Source: Bacillus sp. AFS015802 (GTDB taxonomy: Bacteria > Bacillota > Bacilli > Bacillales > Bacillaceae_B). Taken from it: a DNA stretch of 64,000 nt. Position numbers and translations under genes: made by a program. Positions 15,903 to 26,156 of this stretch are shown piece by piece. Location: contig NZ_NTUP01000009.1 in NCBI RefSeq assembly GCF_002561455.1, positions 16,306 through 80,305 on the forward strand. Direction: 5' to 3'. The notes below the pieces were generated by a model. It was not told the DNA's origin and ran no database searches. It saw only the letters and a program-made list of their open reading frames with translations. Within the stretch, counting starts at the first letter, position 1. Each line of letters starts with the position of its first letter.

Positions 15903-17447
15903 ATGGTAGCAAAAGCTGATATAAATTTTCAAAAAGACTTATTCGAGGCAGCCACAAACATGCGTGGAAGTGTGGCTCCTGCTGACTATAAACATTACGT
16001 ATTACCACTAATCTTTCTAAGGTATTTATCTAATCGTTATGAAATGCGTAAAGAAGAGATAGACAGTTTAGTTAAAGATCCTAAAAGTGATTGGTACGCT
16101 TCTGATGAAGAAACGCAACAGGTAATCAAAGAAGATCCAGACATGTATATGTCTGAAAACGTATATGTTGTACCTGAAGAGTCTCGTTGGAATTACATAT
16201 TAAGAAATGCCAAACAACCCAATATTAAAGAGATCCTTGATAGTGCGATGAAAAGGCTTGAGGAAGAGAACCCTGACTTAGAAGGAATGATGCCTCGAAT
16301 TTTCCAAGGTAGTAATTTGCCCACAGAAAATGTTTCAGGATTAATAGAAATCTTTTCACGAGATATTTTTAGTACTCGTGACGAGCGAAGTGTCGATGTA
16401 TTGGGACGGGTATATGAATACTTTATCTCAGAATTCGCATCCACCGAAGGCCAACGCGGTGGAGAGTTCTATACGCCTTACTCAGTAGTAAGTCTACTTG
16501 TTAGAATGCTAGAACCTATTAAAGGAACTGTGTTTGATCCAGCTTGTGGTTCAGGCGGTATGTTCATTCAATCAGAGGAGTACTCTCCTCGTCGCCATGA
16601 ACTTTCTTTTTATGGACAGGAGAATGTAACAACGACAGCTCGATTAGGAAAGATGAACGTATTACTCCACGGCCTAAATGCAGACATGCGTCTAGGAAAC
16701 TCATTATTAGATGATAAGTTCCCAGATTTAAAGGCTGATTATGTGATTGCCAATCCTCCATTTAACCAAGATGGGTGGGGAGCAGATCGAATCTCTAGTG
16801 AAGACCCACGCTTAGTTGGACCAATAACCGATTCAAATGCCAACTATATGTGGATGCAACATTTCTTTCACCATTTGAATGACACAGGCTCCGCAGGATA
16901 TGTTATGGCCAACGGAGCAATGACAACAAATCAAAGAGGAGAAAAACCTGTTCGTGAGTGGTTTGTTAATAATGGTTATATTGATTGTATTGTTGCATTA
17001 CCTGAAAAATTATTTTTGTCTACAGGAATCCCTTGTTGTCTTTTCTTCTTGAGTAAAAATCGTGATGGGAAGGGTAACTATCGTGAACGTCAAAAAGAAA
17101 TTTTGTTCATAGATGCTCGCCATAAAGGATCACTAGTAAGTAGAAAGCAAAGAGCACTGGCCGAAGAAGAAATTGAAGAAATTTCAAAAATATATCATGA
17201 CTTTAAGTTCGAGGAAGTTAAGGTTGAAGACATCCCCGGATTTTGCAAGGTTGTAACGCAGGATGAAGTTAAGAATAATGATTATAAGTTATCCCCAGGT
17301 ATTTATGTTGGTGCTGAAGAATTAGAGGACGATGGTGAGCCTTTTGAAGAGAAAATGGAAAAATTAAGAACAAAATTGATCGATCAATTTTCAGAGTCAA
17401 ATCGCCTTCAGGAGAAAATTAAGAAGAATTTGGAGGAATTGACTTGA
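15903..17447 (+). CDS. hsdM: Type I restriction-modification DNA methyltransferase subunit HsdM
   Basis: A 514-residue N6-adenine methyltransferase subunit. It has the helical HsdM N-terminal domain (about 1-150), AdoMet motif I DPACGSGGMF (about 216-225), and catalytic motif IV NPPF (about 284-287). With HsdS it methylates adenine in a split recognition sequence and protects host DNA. ACGGAGG lies before the ATG. The operon order M-S-R with a four-base overlap to hsdS is standard. It is intact, with no stop or frameshift seen. Confidence 0.97.
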   Translation: MVAKADINFQKDLFEAATNMRGSVAPADYKHYVLPLIFLRYLSNRYEMRKEEIDSLVKDPKSDWYASDEETQQVIKEDPDMYMSENVYVVPEESRWNYILRNAKQPNIKEILDSAMKRLEEENPDLEGMMPRIFQGSNLPTENVSGLIEIFSRDIFSTRDERSVDVLGRVYEYFISEFASTEGQRGGEFYTPYSVVSLLVRMLEPIKGTVFDPACGSGGMFIQSEEYSPRRHELSFYGQENVTTTARLGKMNVLLHGLNADMRLGNSLLDDKFPDLKADYVIANPPFNQDGWGADRISSEDPRLVGPITDSNANYMWMQHFFHHLNDTGSAGYVMANGAMTTNQRGEKPVREWFVNNGYIDCIVALPEKLFLSTGIPCCLFFLSKNRDGKGNYRERQKEILFIDARHKGSLVSRKQRALAEEEIEEISKIYHDFKFEEVKVEDIPGFCKVVTQDEVKNNDYKLSPGIYVGAEELEDDGEPFEEKMEKLRTKLIDQFSESNRLQEKIKKNLEELT

Positions 17448-18694
17448 GTATAGAATTTTCAAATTATCGCTTAGGTGATATTGCTGATGTACAAACGGGA
17501 CCATTCGGTAGCCAACTGCATCAAAAAGATTATGTTGACATTGGAACCCCCATAATTACTGTGGAACATTTATTGGATAATAGAATTAGTCACGTGAACA
17601 CACCATACGTATCAGATGAGGATAAGGAACGCCTTTCTAAATATAAGTTATTTAAGGGTGATATTGTATTTAGTCGGGTAGGCTCTGTTGATAGAAGAGC
17701 ATATGTTAGAGAAGAAGAGAACGGATGGTTATTTTCTGGTCGTTGTTTAAGAGTAAGGGTTAAAACTCAAGAGGTTTCTTCTCTTTACCTTTCTTATTAT
17801 TTTGGGCTCGAATCTTTTAAAGCATATATTAGGAGAATTGCTGTTGGGGCAACTATGCCATCAATCAACACGCAAATTTTGAGTGATATAGAAGTAAAGG
17901 TCCCACCAATTAATGTTCAACATAAGCTAGAAGATATACTAGACTCCATTGATGAGAAGATAGAACTTAACAAAAAAATGAACCATACTCTTGAAGAAAC
18001 GGCGATGACCCTTTACAAACATTGGTTTGTGGATTTTGGTCCTTTTCAAGATGGTGAGTTTGTAGAATCAGATCTGGGAATGATTCCAATAGGATGGGAA
18101 GTTGTTGGTGTTTCCAAGTTCTCAAATATCATAGGTGGGGGAACACCTAAGACTTCGATTGAGGAATACTGGGGAGGAGAGTTTCCGTGGATATCAGTGA
18201 AGGATTTAAATTCTCAAGTAATAATGCAAACTGAAAAAACGGTTACAAAAAAAGGTATAAAGAATAGTTCAACTAAACTTCTCCCTACTTTTTCTACGGT
18301 TATTTCTGCCCGTGGCACAATAGGTAATATAAGTATTACAGGGGTAGAAATGACAATGAACCAGTCGTGTTATGCATTTAGTAGTCCATATGATTTAGAT
18401 GTGTTTACTTATTTATCCATAAAGAAGTCAATAAATAATCTGATAAAACAGTCTCATGGTTCTGTCTTTAATACGATAACAAAATCTACTTTAAATTCAT
18501 TGAAATTTTCTTATGAACATGATCATGTAAAAGAATTTGAAGAGAAGGTTAAACCTTACTACATGCAAATTAGAAGTAATATAATAGAAAATAATAATTT
18601 AGAGGATTTGAGAAATTACTTGCTTCCAAAACTATTATCGGGTGAAGTCAATATACCTGAAGTAGAAGAAGCGGTAGGGAACGTGATGCAATAA
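17444..18694 (+). CDS. hsdS: Type I restriction-modification specificity subunit HsdS
   Basis: A 416-residue specificity subunit with two target-recognition domains (about residues 5-160 and 210-370), each followed by a conserved helical spacer: the first with KIELNKKMNHTLEETA and LYKHWFVDF, the second with LRNYLLPKLLSGEV. Each recognition domain reads one half of the bipartite target, so the target cannot be predicted from sequence by eye. It starts with TTG inside the hsdM stop region. The length is typical and both halves are present, so the system should be functional. Confidence 0.95.
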   Translation: MSIEFSNYRLGDIADVQTGPFGSQLHQKDYVDIGTPIITVEHLLDNRISHVNTPYVSDEDKERLSKYKLFKGDIVFSRVGSVDRRAYVREEENGWLFSGRCLRVRVKTQEVSSLYLSYYFGLESFKAYIRRIAVGATMPSINTQILSDIEVKVPPINVQHKLEDILDSIDEKIELNKKMNHTLEETAMTLYKHWFVDFGPFQDGEFVESDLGMIPIGWEVVGVSKFSNIIGGGTPKTSIEEYWGGEFPWISVKDLNSQVIMQTEKTVTKKGIKNSSTKLLPTFSTVISARGTIGNISITGVEMTMNQSCYAFSSPYDLDVFTYLSIKKSINNLIKQSHGSVFNTITKSTLNSLKFSYEHDHVKEFEEKVKPYYMQIRSNIIENNNLEDLRNYLLPKLLSGEVNIPEVEEAVGNVMQ

Positions 18695-18715
18695 AAAGAG
18701 GAGGGATGAGAAATC

Positions 18716-21700
18716 ATGGGACGCCTAATGGAATCGGATTTTGAAGAAACGACGATAGAACGGCTGAAGGGTCTTGACTATACGTATTTACATGGTCAAG
18801 AACTTTTTCAGAAGGGGGAGCGTGAGCGAGTTCAGGAGGTTGTTCTTAAGGGAAGGCTCAAATCTTTCCTTCGGAAAACCTACTCAATGATTCCTGATAA
18901 CGAAATCAGTCGTTTGGCAAACTTATTTATCTTAAATGAAGGGGTAGGCTGGGAAGAACGTAATTTCGTTTTTCATCAAAAGTGCGTAAAGGGAATTGAG
19001 TTTGTTTACGAGGATAAAGATGAAGAAAAAGTTCAACATGTCTACCCGATCGATTGGACTGAGGCTGAGAATAATGACTTTTTAGTTGTAAACCAGGTAT
19101 CAATAGAAGGTCGGATGTCTCGTCGCCCAGACATCATTGTTTACGTAAACGGATTGCCGCTAATTTTGTTTGAACTTAAAAATCCAAATAAAGAAAATGC
19201 AGCAGTCCATGATGCATATACTCAAATCCGCAACTACACCCATGACATCTCCCAACTTTTTGAATACAATGCATTTACAATTATATCAGATGGCATCGAA
19301 ACAAAACATGGGATGCCATCTGCCCCTTATGATTTCTTTGCTTCTTGGAAAACAATAGATGGAATTAACGTAGACAATAATGTGGTCAACACTATGCGCA
19401 CGTTAATCCAAGGATTGTTGGAGAAGGATCGACTATTAAACTACATACGTAATTTTATCGTTTATCTTGATAAAGGTGATTCAAAAATCAAGATCGGTGC
19501 AAAGTATCATCAGTTTTTTGGAGTGAATTTTGCAGTCGAAGAAACGATTCGGGCGACCCGCCCAGAAGGGGATCATAAAATCGGTGTGATGTACCATACA
19601 ACAGGTTCTGGTAAGAGCATCAGTATGTTGTTGTATTCAACCATATTATCTAAGCACAAGGATTTGGATAATCCTACAATTATTGTACAGGTTGACCGCA
19701 ACGATCTGGATGAACAACTCCATGACACATTTTCAGAAGGTCGAAGTCTAATCGGACATATTCATCATGCGAAAAAAGCAGATCAGTTGAGGGATATCCT
19801 TAGAGGGGAGGGAGGGCAGATTGTATTCTCCACGATTGAAAAATTCCGCTTAAAAGAAGGCGAAGCTAAACATCCGGTTTTATCGGAACGAAGGAACATT
19901 ATTGTGATTTCAGATGAGGCCCACCGAACACAGAGTGGCTTCGATGGAGGGTATGCAGCCCAACTACGCTTTGCTGTACCGAATGCTTCCTTTGTTGGGT
20001 TTACCGGGACACCAGTTAAATTACTCGGTAATAACACAGAAGAGATATTCGGCCATGTTATTCACCGTTATGATATGGCACAAGCCGTACAAGATAAAGC
20101 TGTATTACCGCTTTATTATGAAAGCCAAATGATTCCATTAGATTACGATGGAGCGGATATAGATGAAGAGTTCATTGATCTAGTCAACGAGGTGGGGCTA
20201 GATGATGAGGAGTCACGATCTTATAAATTGAAATGGGCAGCTTTAGAGAAAGTAGTTGGCACACCCAAACGTCTCCAAAAGATGTCTAAAAGTATATTAG
20301 ATCATTTTAATAAGGCCGCAGACCCATATCAAAAGGGCATGATTGTGTGTATGAGTCGCCAGGTCGCCGTTCGCTTGTATGATGAATTAAAGAAGCATGA
20401 TGATTGTCCAGAAGTAGAGATTATCATGACAGGTGATGTATCAAAAGATCCTGACTCGTGGCGACAGGTTAATCCAGGTAGTAAGTACTCTCATATTAAA
20501 ACGAAAGAAGAGCAAGAGGAAGTAAAAGGTCGATTAAAGAAGACTGATGATTCGCTAAAGTTAGTCATTGTGGTTTCGATGTGGCTTACTGGATTTGATG
20601 CACCAAATCTTTCATTCTTGTATGTCGATAAACCAATGCAGGGCCATAATCTTATACAGGCTATTGCTCGTGTAAACCGAGTTTTCCCTGGTAAGGAGGG
20701 TGGGCTTATCGTTGACTTTATTGGTATTGCTACATCCCTTAAGGAAGCAACGAATCAATATACGGGCGATAACGCAACAAACAACATGGACATTGATGTC
20801 GCTCAAGCAATTGGTGTGTTTAATAGTAAGCTAGAAGACGTGCGTAAATACTTTGGTAACATCGAACATAGAGATGATTGGCGCTCTCTTTCTAAAGTAA
20901 GTCGAGATGATTTGATTGCAGATCTTGTGAATGATCAATTAAACGGAGAACCAGAAGCGTTTGTTGAGAGGTGCGTTAAACTAGAGAAGGCATACAAGTT
21001 GGTCAAACATCTTGATAACGTCATCCCATATTCGGATGAAGTTACTCTATATCAAATGATCCGTATTCAAGTGAGAAAATACCTATCAGCGCAGAACACT
21101 GATTTTAAATCAAACCGTACTGTTGAAGAACGGCTAAATTCCTTGATTGATCAACATTTAGAATCAAAAGAACCGGTTGATATCTATAAAGTTGCTGGTA
21201 TTGAAAAACCTGATATCAGTATTCTTGATGAAAATTTCCTTAAAGATATGCAACAAAAACAAGATCATGAGGATCTGCGACTGAAACTGCTGAAGAAATT
21301 ACTAGAAGACCATATTAAAGTCCACTTCAAGCGAAATAGCCCAAAAGAACAAAAGATGCGTGAACTACTTGAGAAAACGCTAAAAGACTACCATAACCGC
21401 ATCATACAAGCCGCAGACGTGGTACGAATGATGACTGATATGAAAAACCAAGTCGATGACGAAGTAGACTATCGTAAAGAACTGGGGCTTTCAGACGAGG
21501 AAGTTGAATTCTATAAAGCAATTACATCTTTGAAAATGGAGGCTTTTGACAACAAATTCTTAGCGGATCTCATTCATAAAGTAGTGAAGGAATTAAAGAA
21601 GAACTTGAGTCAAGACTGGACAAGCGAACACCGGAAGAACATTTATGCCAAGGTGAATATGGCTGTGAAAAAAGTCTTGATGAAAGAAGGAATCATAGGA

Positions 21701-21778
21701 CAGCAATTAATTTTTATCACGAAGACTATAATGAATGAGGCAAAAGAACAGTATAAAGATTGGCCTCGGAACGCGTAA
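18716..21778 (+). CDS. hsdR: Type I restriction endonuclease subunit HsdR
   Basis: A 1020-residue motor-nuclease. The N-terminal PD-(D/E)xK nuclease shows RRPDIIVYV and ELK near residues 137-157. The superfamily 2 helicase motor shows Walker A TTGSGKS (about 296-302), DEAH (about 400-403), FTGTP (about 428) and motif VI QAIARVNR (about 647-654). A helical C-terminal part that docks on the M2S1 core follows. It translocates and cuts unmethylated invading DNA. GAGGAGGGATGAG precedes the ATG, 21 bases after hsdS. All motifs are intact. Confidence 0.97.
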   Translation: MGRLMESDFEETTIERLKGLDYTYLHGQELFQKGERERVQEVVLKGRLKSFLRKTYSMIPDNEISRLANLFILNEGVGWEERNFVFHQKCVKGIEFVYEDKDEEKVQHVYPIDWTEAENNDFLVVNQVSIEGRMSRRPDIIVYVNGLPLILFELKNPNKENAAVHDAYTQIRNYTHDISQLFEYNAFTIISDGIETKHGMPSAPYDFFASWKTIDGINVDNNVVNTMRTLIQGLLEKDRLLNYIRNFIVYLDKGDSKIKIGAKYHQFFGVNFAVEETIRATRPEGDHKIGVMYHTTGSGKSISMLLYSTILSKHKDLDNPTIIVQVDRNDLDEQLHDTFSEGRSLIGHIHHAKKADQLRDILRGEGGQIVFSTIEKFRLKEGEAKHPVLSERRNIIVISDEAHRTQSGFDGGYAAQLRFAVPNASFVGFTGTPVKLLGNNTEEIFGHVIHRYDMAQAVQDKAVLPLYYESQMIPLDYDGADIDEEFIDLVNEVGLDDEESRSYKLKWAALEKVVGTPKRLQKMSKSILDHFNKAADPYQKGMIVCMSRQVAVRLYDELKKHDDCPEVEIIMTGDVSKDPDSWRQVNPGSKYSHIKTKEEQEEVKGRLKKTDDSLKLVIVVSMWLTGFDAPNLSFLYVDKPMQGHNLIQAIARVNRVFPGKEGGLIVDFIGIATSLKEATNQYTGDNATNNMDIDVAQAIGVFNSKLEDVRKYFGNIEHRDDWRSLSKVSRDDLIADLVNDQLNGEPEAFVERCVKLEKAYKLVKHLDNVIPYSDEVTLYQMIRIQVRKYLSAQNTDFKSNRTVEERLNSLIDQHLESKEPVDIYKVAGIEKPDISILDENFLKDMQQKQDHEDLRLKLLKKLLEDHIKVHFKRNSPKEQKMRELLEKTLKDYHNRIIQAADVVRMMTDMKNQVDDEVDYRKELGLSDEEVEFYKAITSLKMEAFDNKFLADLIHKVVKELKKNLSQDWTSEHRKNIYAKVNMAVKKVLMKEGIIGQQLIFITKTIMNEAKEQYKDWPRNA

Positions 21779-21916
21779 TATATAATTATTTAAAAGCGTT
21801 ATTCAATAAAAAAATTGTGAAGGTTTACGCATAATAGATTAAAACAAAAGGAAACATTTTTTCGAATTGTTTTATTAATAAATGGGGGAAATAATAATTG
21901 TTTTGGAGGGAAAGAA

Positions 21917-23419
21917 GTGTTAAGTGAACCAGGCATTAGAACAATAGCTGAAGTTCTTATTGGTGATATTGAAGGTTACTATTCTTATAAGTCTGGTAGT
22001 GAGATTGTAGAATTCTTCAATGCTAATTTCGGAAATAGTGATGTCTATGGACAGGGGTTTCCTTCAAGATGGTTATACACAGTGGAAAAAATAAAAACAC
22101 TATGGAACAGAGACAAATTTGATGCGTTTTTAAATCTAATACTTTCAAAGCGGTTTGTTATGATTGACAATGGATTCAATGAAATTAAGGCACTAGAAAA
22201 AATCACTGAAGTATTAAATTATTTAAACGATCAGTTAATCATTGAAGGATACAAAATTCATAAGCGAGGACAGGAGTATGTTTTGGTTTCTGAGAATAGT
22301 GACTTAGAGTATGTTGGGGAAGGTGGGTTTGCCAACGTATATAAATCAGTTTCAACGGGACTTATAGTTAAGAAGCTAAAAGATGATTTTAAAACATTTA
22401 AAGGGATAAGGCACAGATTTAAGCGTGAGTTCGAATTAACCAGAAGTTTATCTGATTTAGGTGGAATTATTGAAGTATTTGAATTCAATTCAATGGATTA
22501 CTCTTATACAATGGAAGAGGCGGAATCAACATTAGAAAATTATATTGGGAGTTTTCAGAATAACGAGACTTCAAAGCTTGTGATGGTTCGTCAAATTCTT
22601 CATATAATGAAAAATGTACATGATAGGAACATAATTCACCGAGATATAAGCCCCAATAACATTCTGATAATTAATGGGCAGCTAAAAATTTCTGATTTTG
22701 GATTAGGGAAAGATTTAGACATGTTTCATTCACATAGAACAATGAGAACTCATTCGATGGGACAATATTATTATTGTGCACCTGAGCAGTTTATGCAACT
22801 AAAAGAAGGTGATAAAAGAAGTGATGTTTATTCGCTAGGGAGTCTGATAAATTTCATCATGACAGGTGATCCAAGGGATAGTAGGCATTTCATGAGAAAT
22901 TCTGTAGAAAAAGCTAAGAATGAAAATCCTAGTTTTCGTTATTCAGATGCTGGTCAGTTACTTCAAGCAATTGAAAAAGCGATTGAATATCACCAGAATG
23001 AAGAACGAAGGGAGTTGGTAGTATCTAAGATAAAAAAAAGAACCTATGATGATGATGTAGAAAACTACATATATGGTTTAGACGCTAAATCCCTATGCAA
23101 GGTTATAGTTGAAGTTCCCAATATGGTACCAACAGTCATTAAGTTTATACAGTCTGATGAAAAACGTACAATAGAGACGCTTCAGATGATTGAAGATCAC
23201 TTTCTAGATGTATGTAAAGACTGGGGAGATTACGATGGTTTTGGCACTATTGCTTATAATGTTATTCATCAAAACCTATCATATGTGGCTCAAGAAATAT
23301 CTGCGAGAATTCTTTACATTGTGGCATATCAAAAGAACCGATTCGATATGCAGAGGTTAGTTGAGGGACTTCTTGAAACGGGCATTGATCCTACTATTGA
23401 AGATATTTTAACATCATGA
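21917..23419 (+). CDS. Hanks-type Ser/Thr protein kinase, defence-island associated
   Basis: A 500-residue protein. Residues 1-120 form a helical domain that loosely recalls the N-terminal domains of abortive-infection proteins. Residues about 128-360 are a complete kinase: glycine loop GEGGFANVYK (134-143), ATP lysine in IVKKLK, catalytic loop HRDISPNN (about 241-248), DFG (about 260-262) and an APE motif. The final 130 residues are helical. No membrane segment, so it is cytoplasmic. It follows hsdR by 138 bases with its own GGAGGGAAAG ribosome site. A role in phage defence, as known for some staphylococcal kinases, is inferred from position. Confidence 0.88.
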   Translation: MLSEPGIRTIAEVLIGDIEGYYSYKSGSEIVEFFNANFGNSDVYGQGFPSRWLYTVEKIKTLWNRDKFDAFLNLILSKRFVMIDNGFNEIKALEKITEVLNYLNDQLIIEGYKIHKRGQEYVLVSENSDLEYVGEGGFANVYKSVSTGLIVKKLKDDFKTFKGIRHRFKREFELTRSLSDLGGIIEVFEFNSMDYSYTMEEAESTLENYIGSFQNNETSKLVMVRQILHIMKNVHDRNIIHRDISPNNILIINGQLKISDFGLGKDLDMFHSHRTMRTHSMGQYYYCAPEQFMQLKEGDKRSDVYSLGSLINFIMTGDPRDSRHFMRNSVEKAKNENPSFRYSDAGQLLQAIEKAIEYHQNEERRELVVSKIKKRTYDDDVENYIYGLDAKSLCKVIVEVPNMVPTVIKFIQSDEKRTIETLQMIEDHFLDVCKDWGDYDGFGTIAYNVIHQNLSYVAQEISARILYIVAYQKNRFDMQRLVEGLLETGIDPTIEDILTS

Positions 23420-23504
23420 GAAATTTATTTATGCAACACGTAAGATGAAAAAGGGAAATATAGTCAACATTATAAATAAGGGCAACCAAATAAAAAAACT
23501 TCCT

Positions 23505-23789
23505 TTATATAGCCTGCCAGCGTATTTGTTTTATATACCTTTTTGAATACCCCTTGAATACCCTTTGCGAATAACCGGTTCCAATCCCTGTAAACAAAAA
23601 AGGGAGAAATGTTGATTTAATGCGGTGTAATAATTTACATATAATGGAAATTGACTTCACCTTTGAAAGAACCTCTTTAATTTCTTCCTGGAGAATAAAT
23701 TCTACTTTTTCTTTAAGTACTTCTTTCATCGTGGAGTCTAAAAGACTAGAAAGGTTAAGGTTTTTTGTGTTATTATTAGACATGGACAA
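23505..23789 (-). pseudogene. IS256-family transposase remnant (N-terminal part)
   Basis: The minus-strand frame starting at 23789 encodes NLSSLLDSTMKEVLKEKV and ILQEEIKEVL, the typical opening of Bacillaceae IS256-type transposases. After about 45 residues the sequence loses family character, so most of the transposase is deleted. The region up to about 23890 includes a GGACAAAGGACTC/GAGTTCTTTGTCC hairpin (about 23784-23835) that may be the element's end region. Confidence 0.6.
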
Positions 23790-23967
23790 AGGACTCCTCT
23801 CGATTATTGTGGTGATATTCAGAGAGTTCTTTGTCCTTTTTCTATTGTCTAGAAAAAGACCTTACACATACATTTATAAACCATCGAAAAATGGAATAAG
23901 CACGCATAATTGTAAGAATTTTTCGAAGTATGAGCCTGTTCACTATTCCCCCTCTAGTAAAAATTGG

Positions 23968-23973
23968 TATAAT
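23968..23973 (+). promoter_or_regulatory. -10 element of the TIR/caspase operon
   Basis: TATAAT in the context TTGGTATAATATAAC, 35 bases before the first start codon. The -35 is poor (around CCCTCTAG), so the operon may need an activator or be weakly expressed. Confidence 0.5.
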
Positions 23974-24007
23974 ATAACTATAGATAATTTAAGGGGGAGT
24001 GTTATTT

Positions 24008-24421
24008 TTGAGTAAAACATATAATCTTTTTATTAGTCACTCTTGGAATTATAGCGATAACTATGACAGTTTAGTTTCTCTACTTGATAATGGGTCTTAT
24101 TTCAAGTATAAAAACTTCTCTGTGCCGAAGAATGATCCCATCCATAATGCTAGCAACGATAAGGAGTTGTACGATGCAATTAAGAGGAAAGTAAACTCAT
24201 GTCATGTTGTTATTATACTTGCCGGTGTTTATTCCTCTTACAGCAAATGGATAAATAAAGAGATAATAATTGCAAACAAAGAATTCCTGGTACCCAAGCC
24301 TATTATAGCTATAGAGCCTTACGCTTCCGAAAGGACTTCAAAGATAGTCAAAGATAATGCCGATAGGATCGTTAAGTGGAATTCTAATTCGTTAATTAGG
24401 GCAATTAGAGAATTAGGGTGA
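24008..24421 (+). CDS. TIR-like (ThsB/DUF1863-type) signalling protein
   Basis: A 137-residue protein with the TIR-like flavodoxin fold of Thoeris ThsB proteins. It opens with YNLFISHSWNYSDNYD, has a central CHVVIILAGVYSSYSKWINKEI segment split by a strand and helix, and ends with a short C-terminal strand/helix. Enzymes of this group sense phage and turn NAD into a cyclic ADP-ribose-type messenger. A GTG at 23999 is in frame, but GGGGGAG is correctly spaced for the TTG at 24008. Five bases separate it from the caspase-like gene, so messenger-to-protease signalling is the natural reading. Confidence 0.82.
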   Translation: MSKTYNLFISHSWNYSDNYDSLVSLLDNGSYFKYKNFSVPKNDPIHNASNDKELYDAIKRKVNSCHVVIILAGVYSSYSKWINKEIIIANKEFLVPKPIIAIEPYASERTSKIVKDNADRIVKWNSNSLIRAIRELG

Positions 24422-24426
24422 TTCGA

Positions 24427-25374
24427 ATGAGATTAAGAAAAGCGCTAGTTGTTGGATTAAATGATTATGAGGTTGCTCCGCTAGAGGGATGTGTCAACGA
24501 TGCAGTAAAAATGGAAACCGTCTTAACTAAAAATGGCGATGGCTCACCTAACTTCCAAGTAAAGCACATACTTGGTTCAGCTGAAAGAAAGGAATTACGA
24601 CAAGCGATTGAGGAGCTGTTCCAAGGAGAAGACGATGTTGCATTGTTTTACTTTTCTGGTCACGGTCTAGTTAAAAATACAGGTGGATATATTGTAACAA
24701 CTGACGCTGAAAGTTATGACGAAGGTGTATCTATGGCAGAAATAATGGACTATGCCAATAACTCTAATGCGAGAGATAGAATTATCATATTAGATTGCTG
24801 CAACTCTGGAAAAATGGCGGTTAAAAATGGAGGCCGAGACCCATCTCTGTCTCAGCTGTCAGACAATTTGACAGTCCTAACATCGAGCCGGGGTAACGAG
24901 TTTTCGATGGAGAAAGATGGTTCTGGTGTATTTACTTCGTTATTATTAGATGCACTTGAAGGTGGGGCCGCTGATTTGAGAGGCAACATCACACCTGGTA
25001 GCGTTTACTCGTATATTGATGAGGCACTTGGTTCGTGGGAGCAAAGGCCAGTATTTAAAACGAATGTATCACGCTTTACATCTTTAAGACAGGTTACACC
25101 GCTTATTCCGTTGGATACATTAAGGAAAATCACAACATACTTCGAAGATCCGAATCAGGAAATAGCTCTTGATCCCACCTTTGAATATACGGAGCCGAAT
25201 CATAATCCAGATAACGTGAAGGTATTCAAGGATTTACAGAAATTCGTTTCTAAGGGCTTAGTGGTACCGGTAGGGGAAGAACATATGTATTACGCGGCGA
25301 TGAACTCAGGCTCCTGTAAACTCACAGCGCTAGGTTATCAATACTGGCGTCTAGTAAACGAAAATAAATTATAG
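24427..25374 (+). CDS. Caspase-like (peptidase C14) protease effector
   Basis: A 315-residue protein. The N-terminal 230 residues are a caspase/metacaspase fold with the catalytic pair H79 (YFSGHG) and C125 (LDCCNSG). After it comes an 85-residue helical tail that looks like a winged-helix or ligand-sensing domain. Such proteins cut cellular proteins to stop growth or kill when triggered. An in-frame GTG at 24418 overlaps the TIR gene, but AGGGTG is better spaced for ATG 24427. Known TIR-caspase Thoeris systems use exactly this pair; the present sequence fits but identity is not proved. Confidence 0.88.
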   Translation: MRLRKALVVGLNDYEVAPLEGCVNDAVKMETVLTKNGDGSPNFQVKHILGSAERKELRQAIEELFQGEDDVALFYFSGHGLVKNTGGYIVTTDAESYDEGVSMAEIMDYANNSNARDRIIILDCCNSGKMAVKNGGRDPSLSQLSDNLTVLTSSRGNEFSMEKDGSGVFTSLLLDALEGGAADLRGNITPGSVYSYIDEALGSWEQRPVFKTNVSRFTSLRQVTPLIPLDTLRKITTYFEDPNQEIALDPTFEYTEPNHNPDNVKVFKDLQKFVSKGLVVPVGEEHMYYAAMNSGSCKLTALGYQYWRLVNENKL

Positions 25375-25391
25375 TTTGAGGTTAAATAGAA

Positions 25392-26156
25392 TTGGATGCA
25401 TTCTTTTCATTTTTCATTCTAGGTATACCTGGAGTTTTGACTTACTTACTTTCTAAGTATATAGGGAATTCCTCAACCAGTAATAGGTCTAATGTGGAAC
25501 TTCTTGCTATTACCTCCCTGTTGTGGGTTCCAACCGTATTGCTATCGATACTCATTTTTAATATTCTATTAGGCCTAACAGAAAAATTCTTGATAACTAT
25601 GGGGATAGAATATTTTAGAAAATACGATATCATCTATATTTCCAATATAAATGAATTAATGAACAATCTTAATGCGTTTGTATTTATAGGTTGTTTTACG
25701 ATGGTTTTAGGGATTAGTAGTGTAATTTTATCTGCTGTCACCCCTATACTGTCTAACTATTTAACTGCTTTCATTAACTATGTAAGAGTGAGAAAGGGTT
25801 ATGCCAAAATAACACCAGGTTCTTCTGTTTGGCAATTATTCTTTATAGAAAATAATGATACTCGCCAACAAATCAATGGAGAGTCGCCATTAGTGGTTGA
25901 AATCAGTTATTTAGATGCTCCAAATCAGGTCATTTACGGATGTTTGAAGTATTATTCAGCAGATGGGAGTCGTAAAAAACACTTTCACATAGAGGAAGAA
26001 GAATCATGGACAAACTTCTTGGTGGGTTATGAGGAACGAACCGGTAAACCTATCCCTTATACTGGCACTTTCTATGATGGGGATACGAAAATATTAATTA
26101 GAGAAATAAATCAAATGGAGTTGTTTGAAAGCGAAGGGGAGGATACAAATGAGTGA
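25392..26156 (+). CDS. Membrane protein with cytoplasmic domain (DUF6338-like)
   Basis: A 254-residue protein with three or four hydrophobic segments (about 1-20, 38-62, 88-118) and a C-terminal soluble domain of about 120 residues (strands around PLVVEISYLDAP and VIYGCLKYYSADG). The layout resembles DUF6338-type proteins often met in defence islands. TTG start, 17 bases after the caspase-like gene, so it is in the same operon. It may be a membrane target, an adaptor or an immunity part of the TIR/caspase system; none of these is shown. Confidence 0.7.
   Translation: MDAFFSFFILGIPGVLTYLLSKYIGNSSTSNRSNVELLAITSLLWVPTVLLSILIFNILLGLTEKFLITMGIEYFRKYDIIYISNINELMNNLNAFVFIGCFTMVLGISSVILSAVTPILSNYLTAFINYVRVRKGYAKITPGSSVWQLFFIENNDTRQQINGESPLVVEISYLDAPNQVIYGCLKYYSADGSRKKHFHIEEEESWTNFLVGYEERTGKPIPYTGTFYDGDTKILIREINQMELFESEGEDTNE

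Noticed and set aside
23620..24015. Plus-strand frame of 131 residues across the IS remnant
   Set aside because: It is antisense to the transposase remnant, has no ribosome site and runs through the promoter of the TIR gene.
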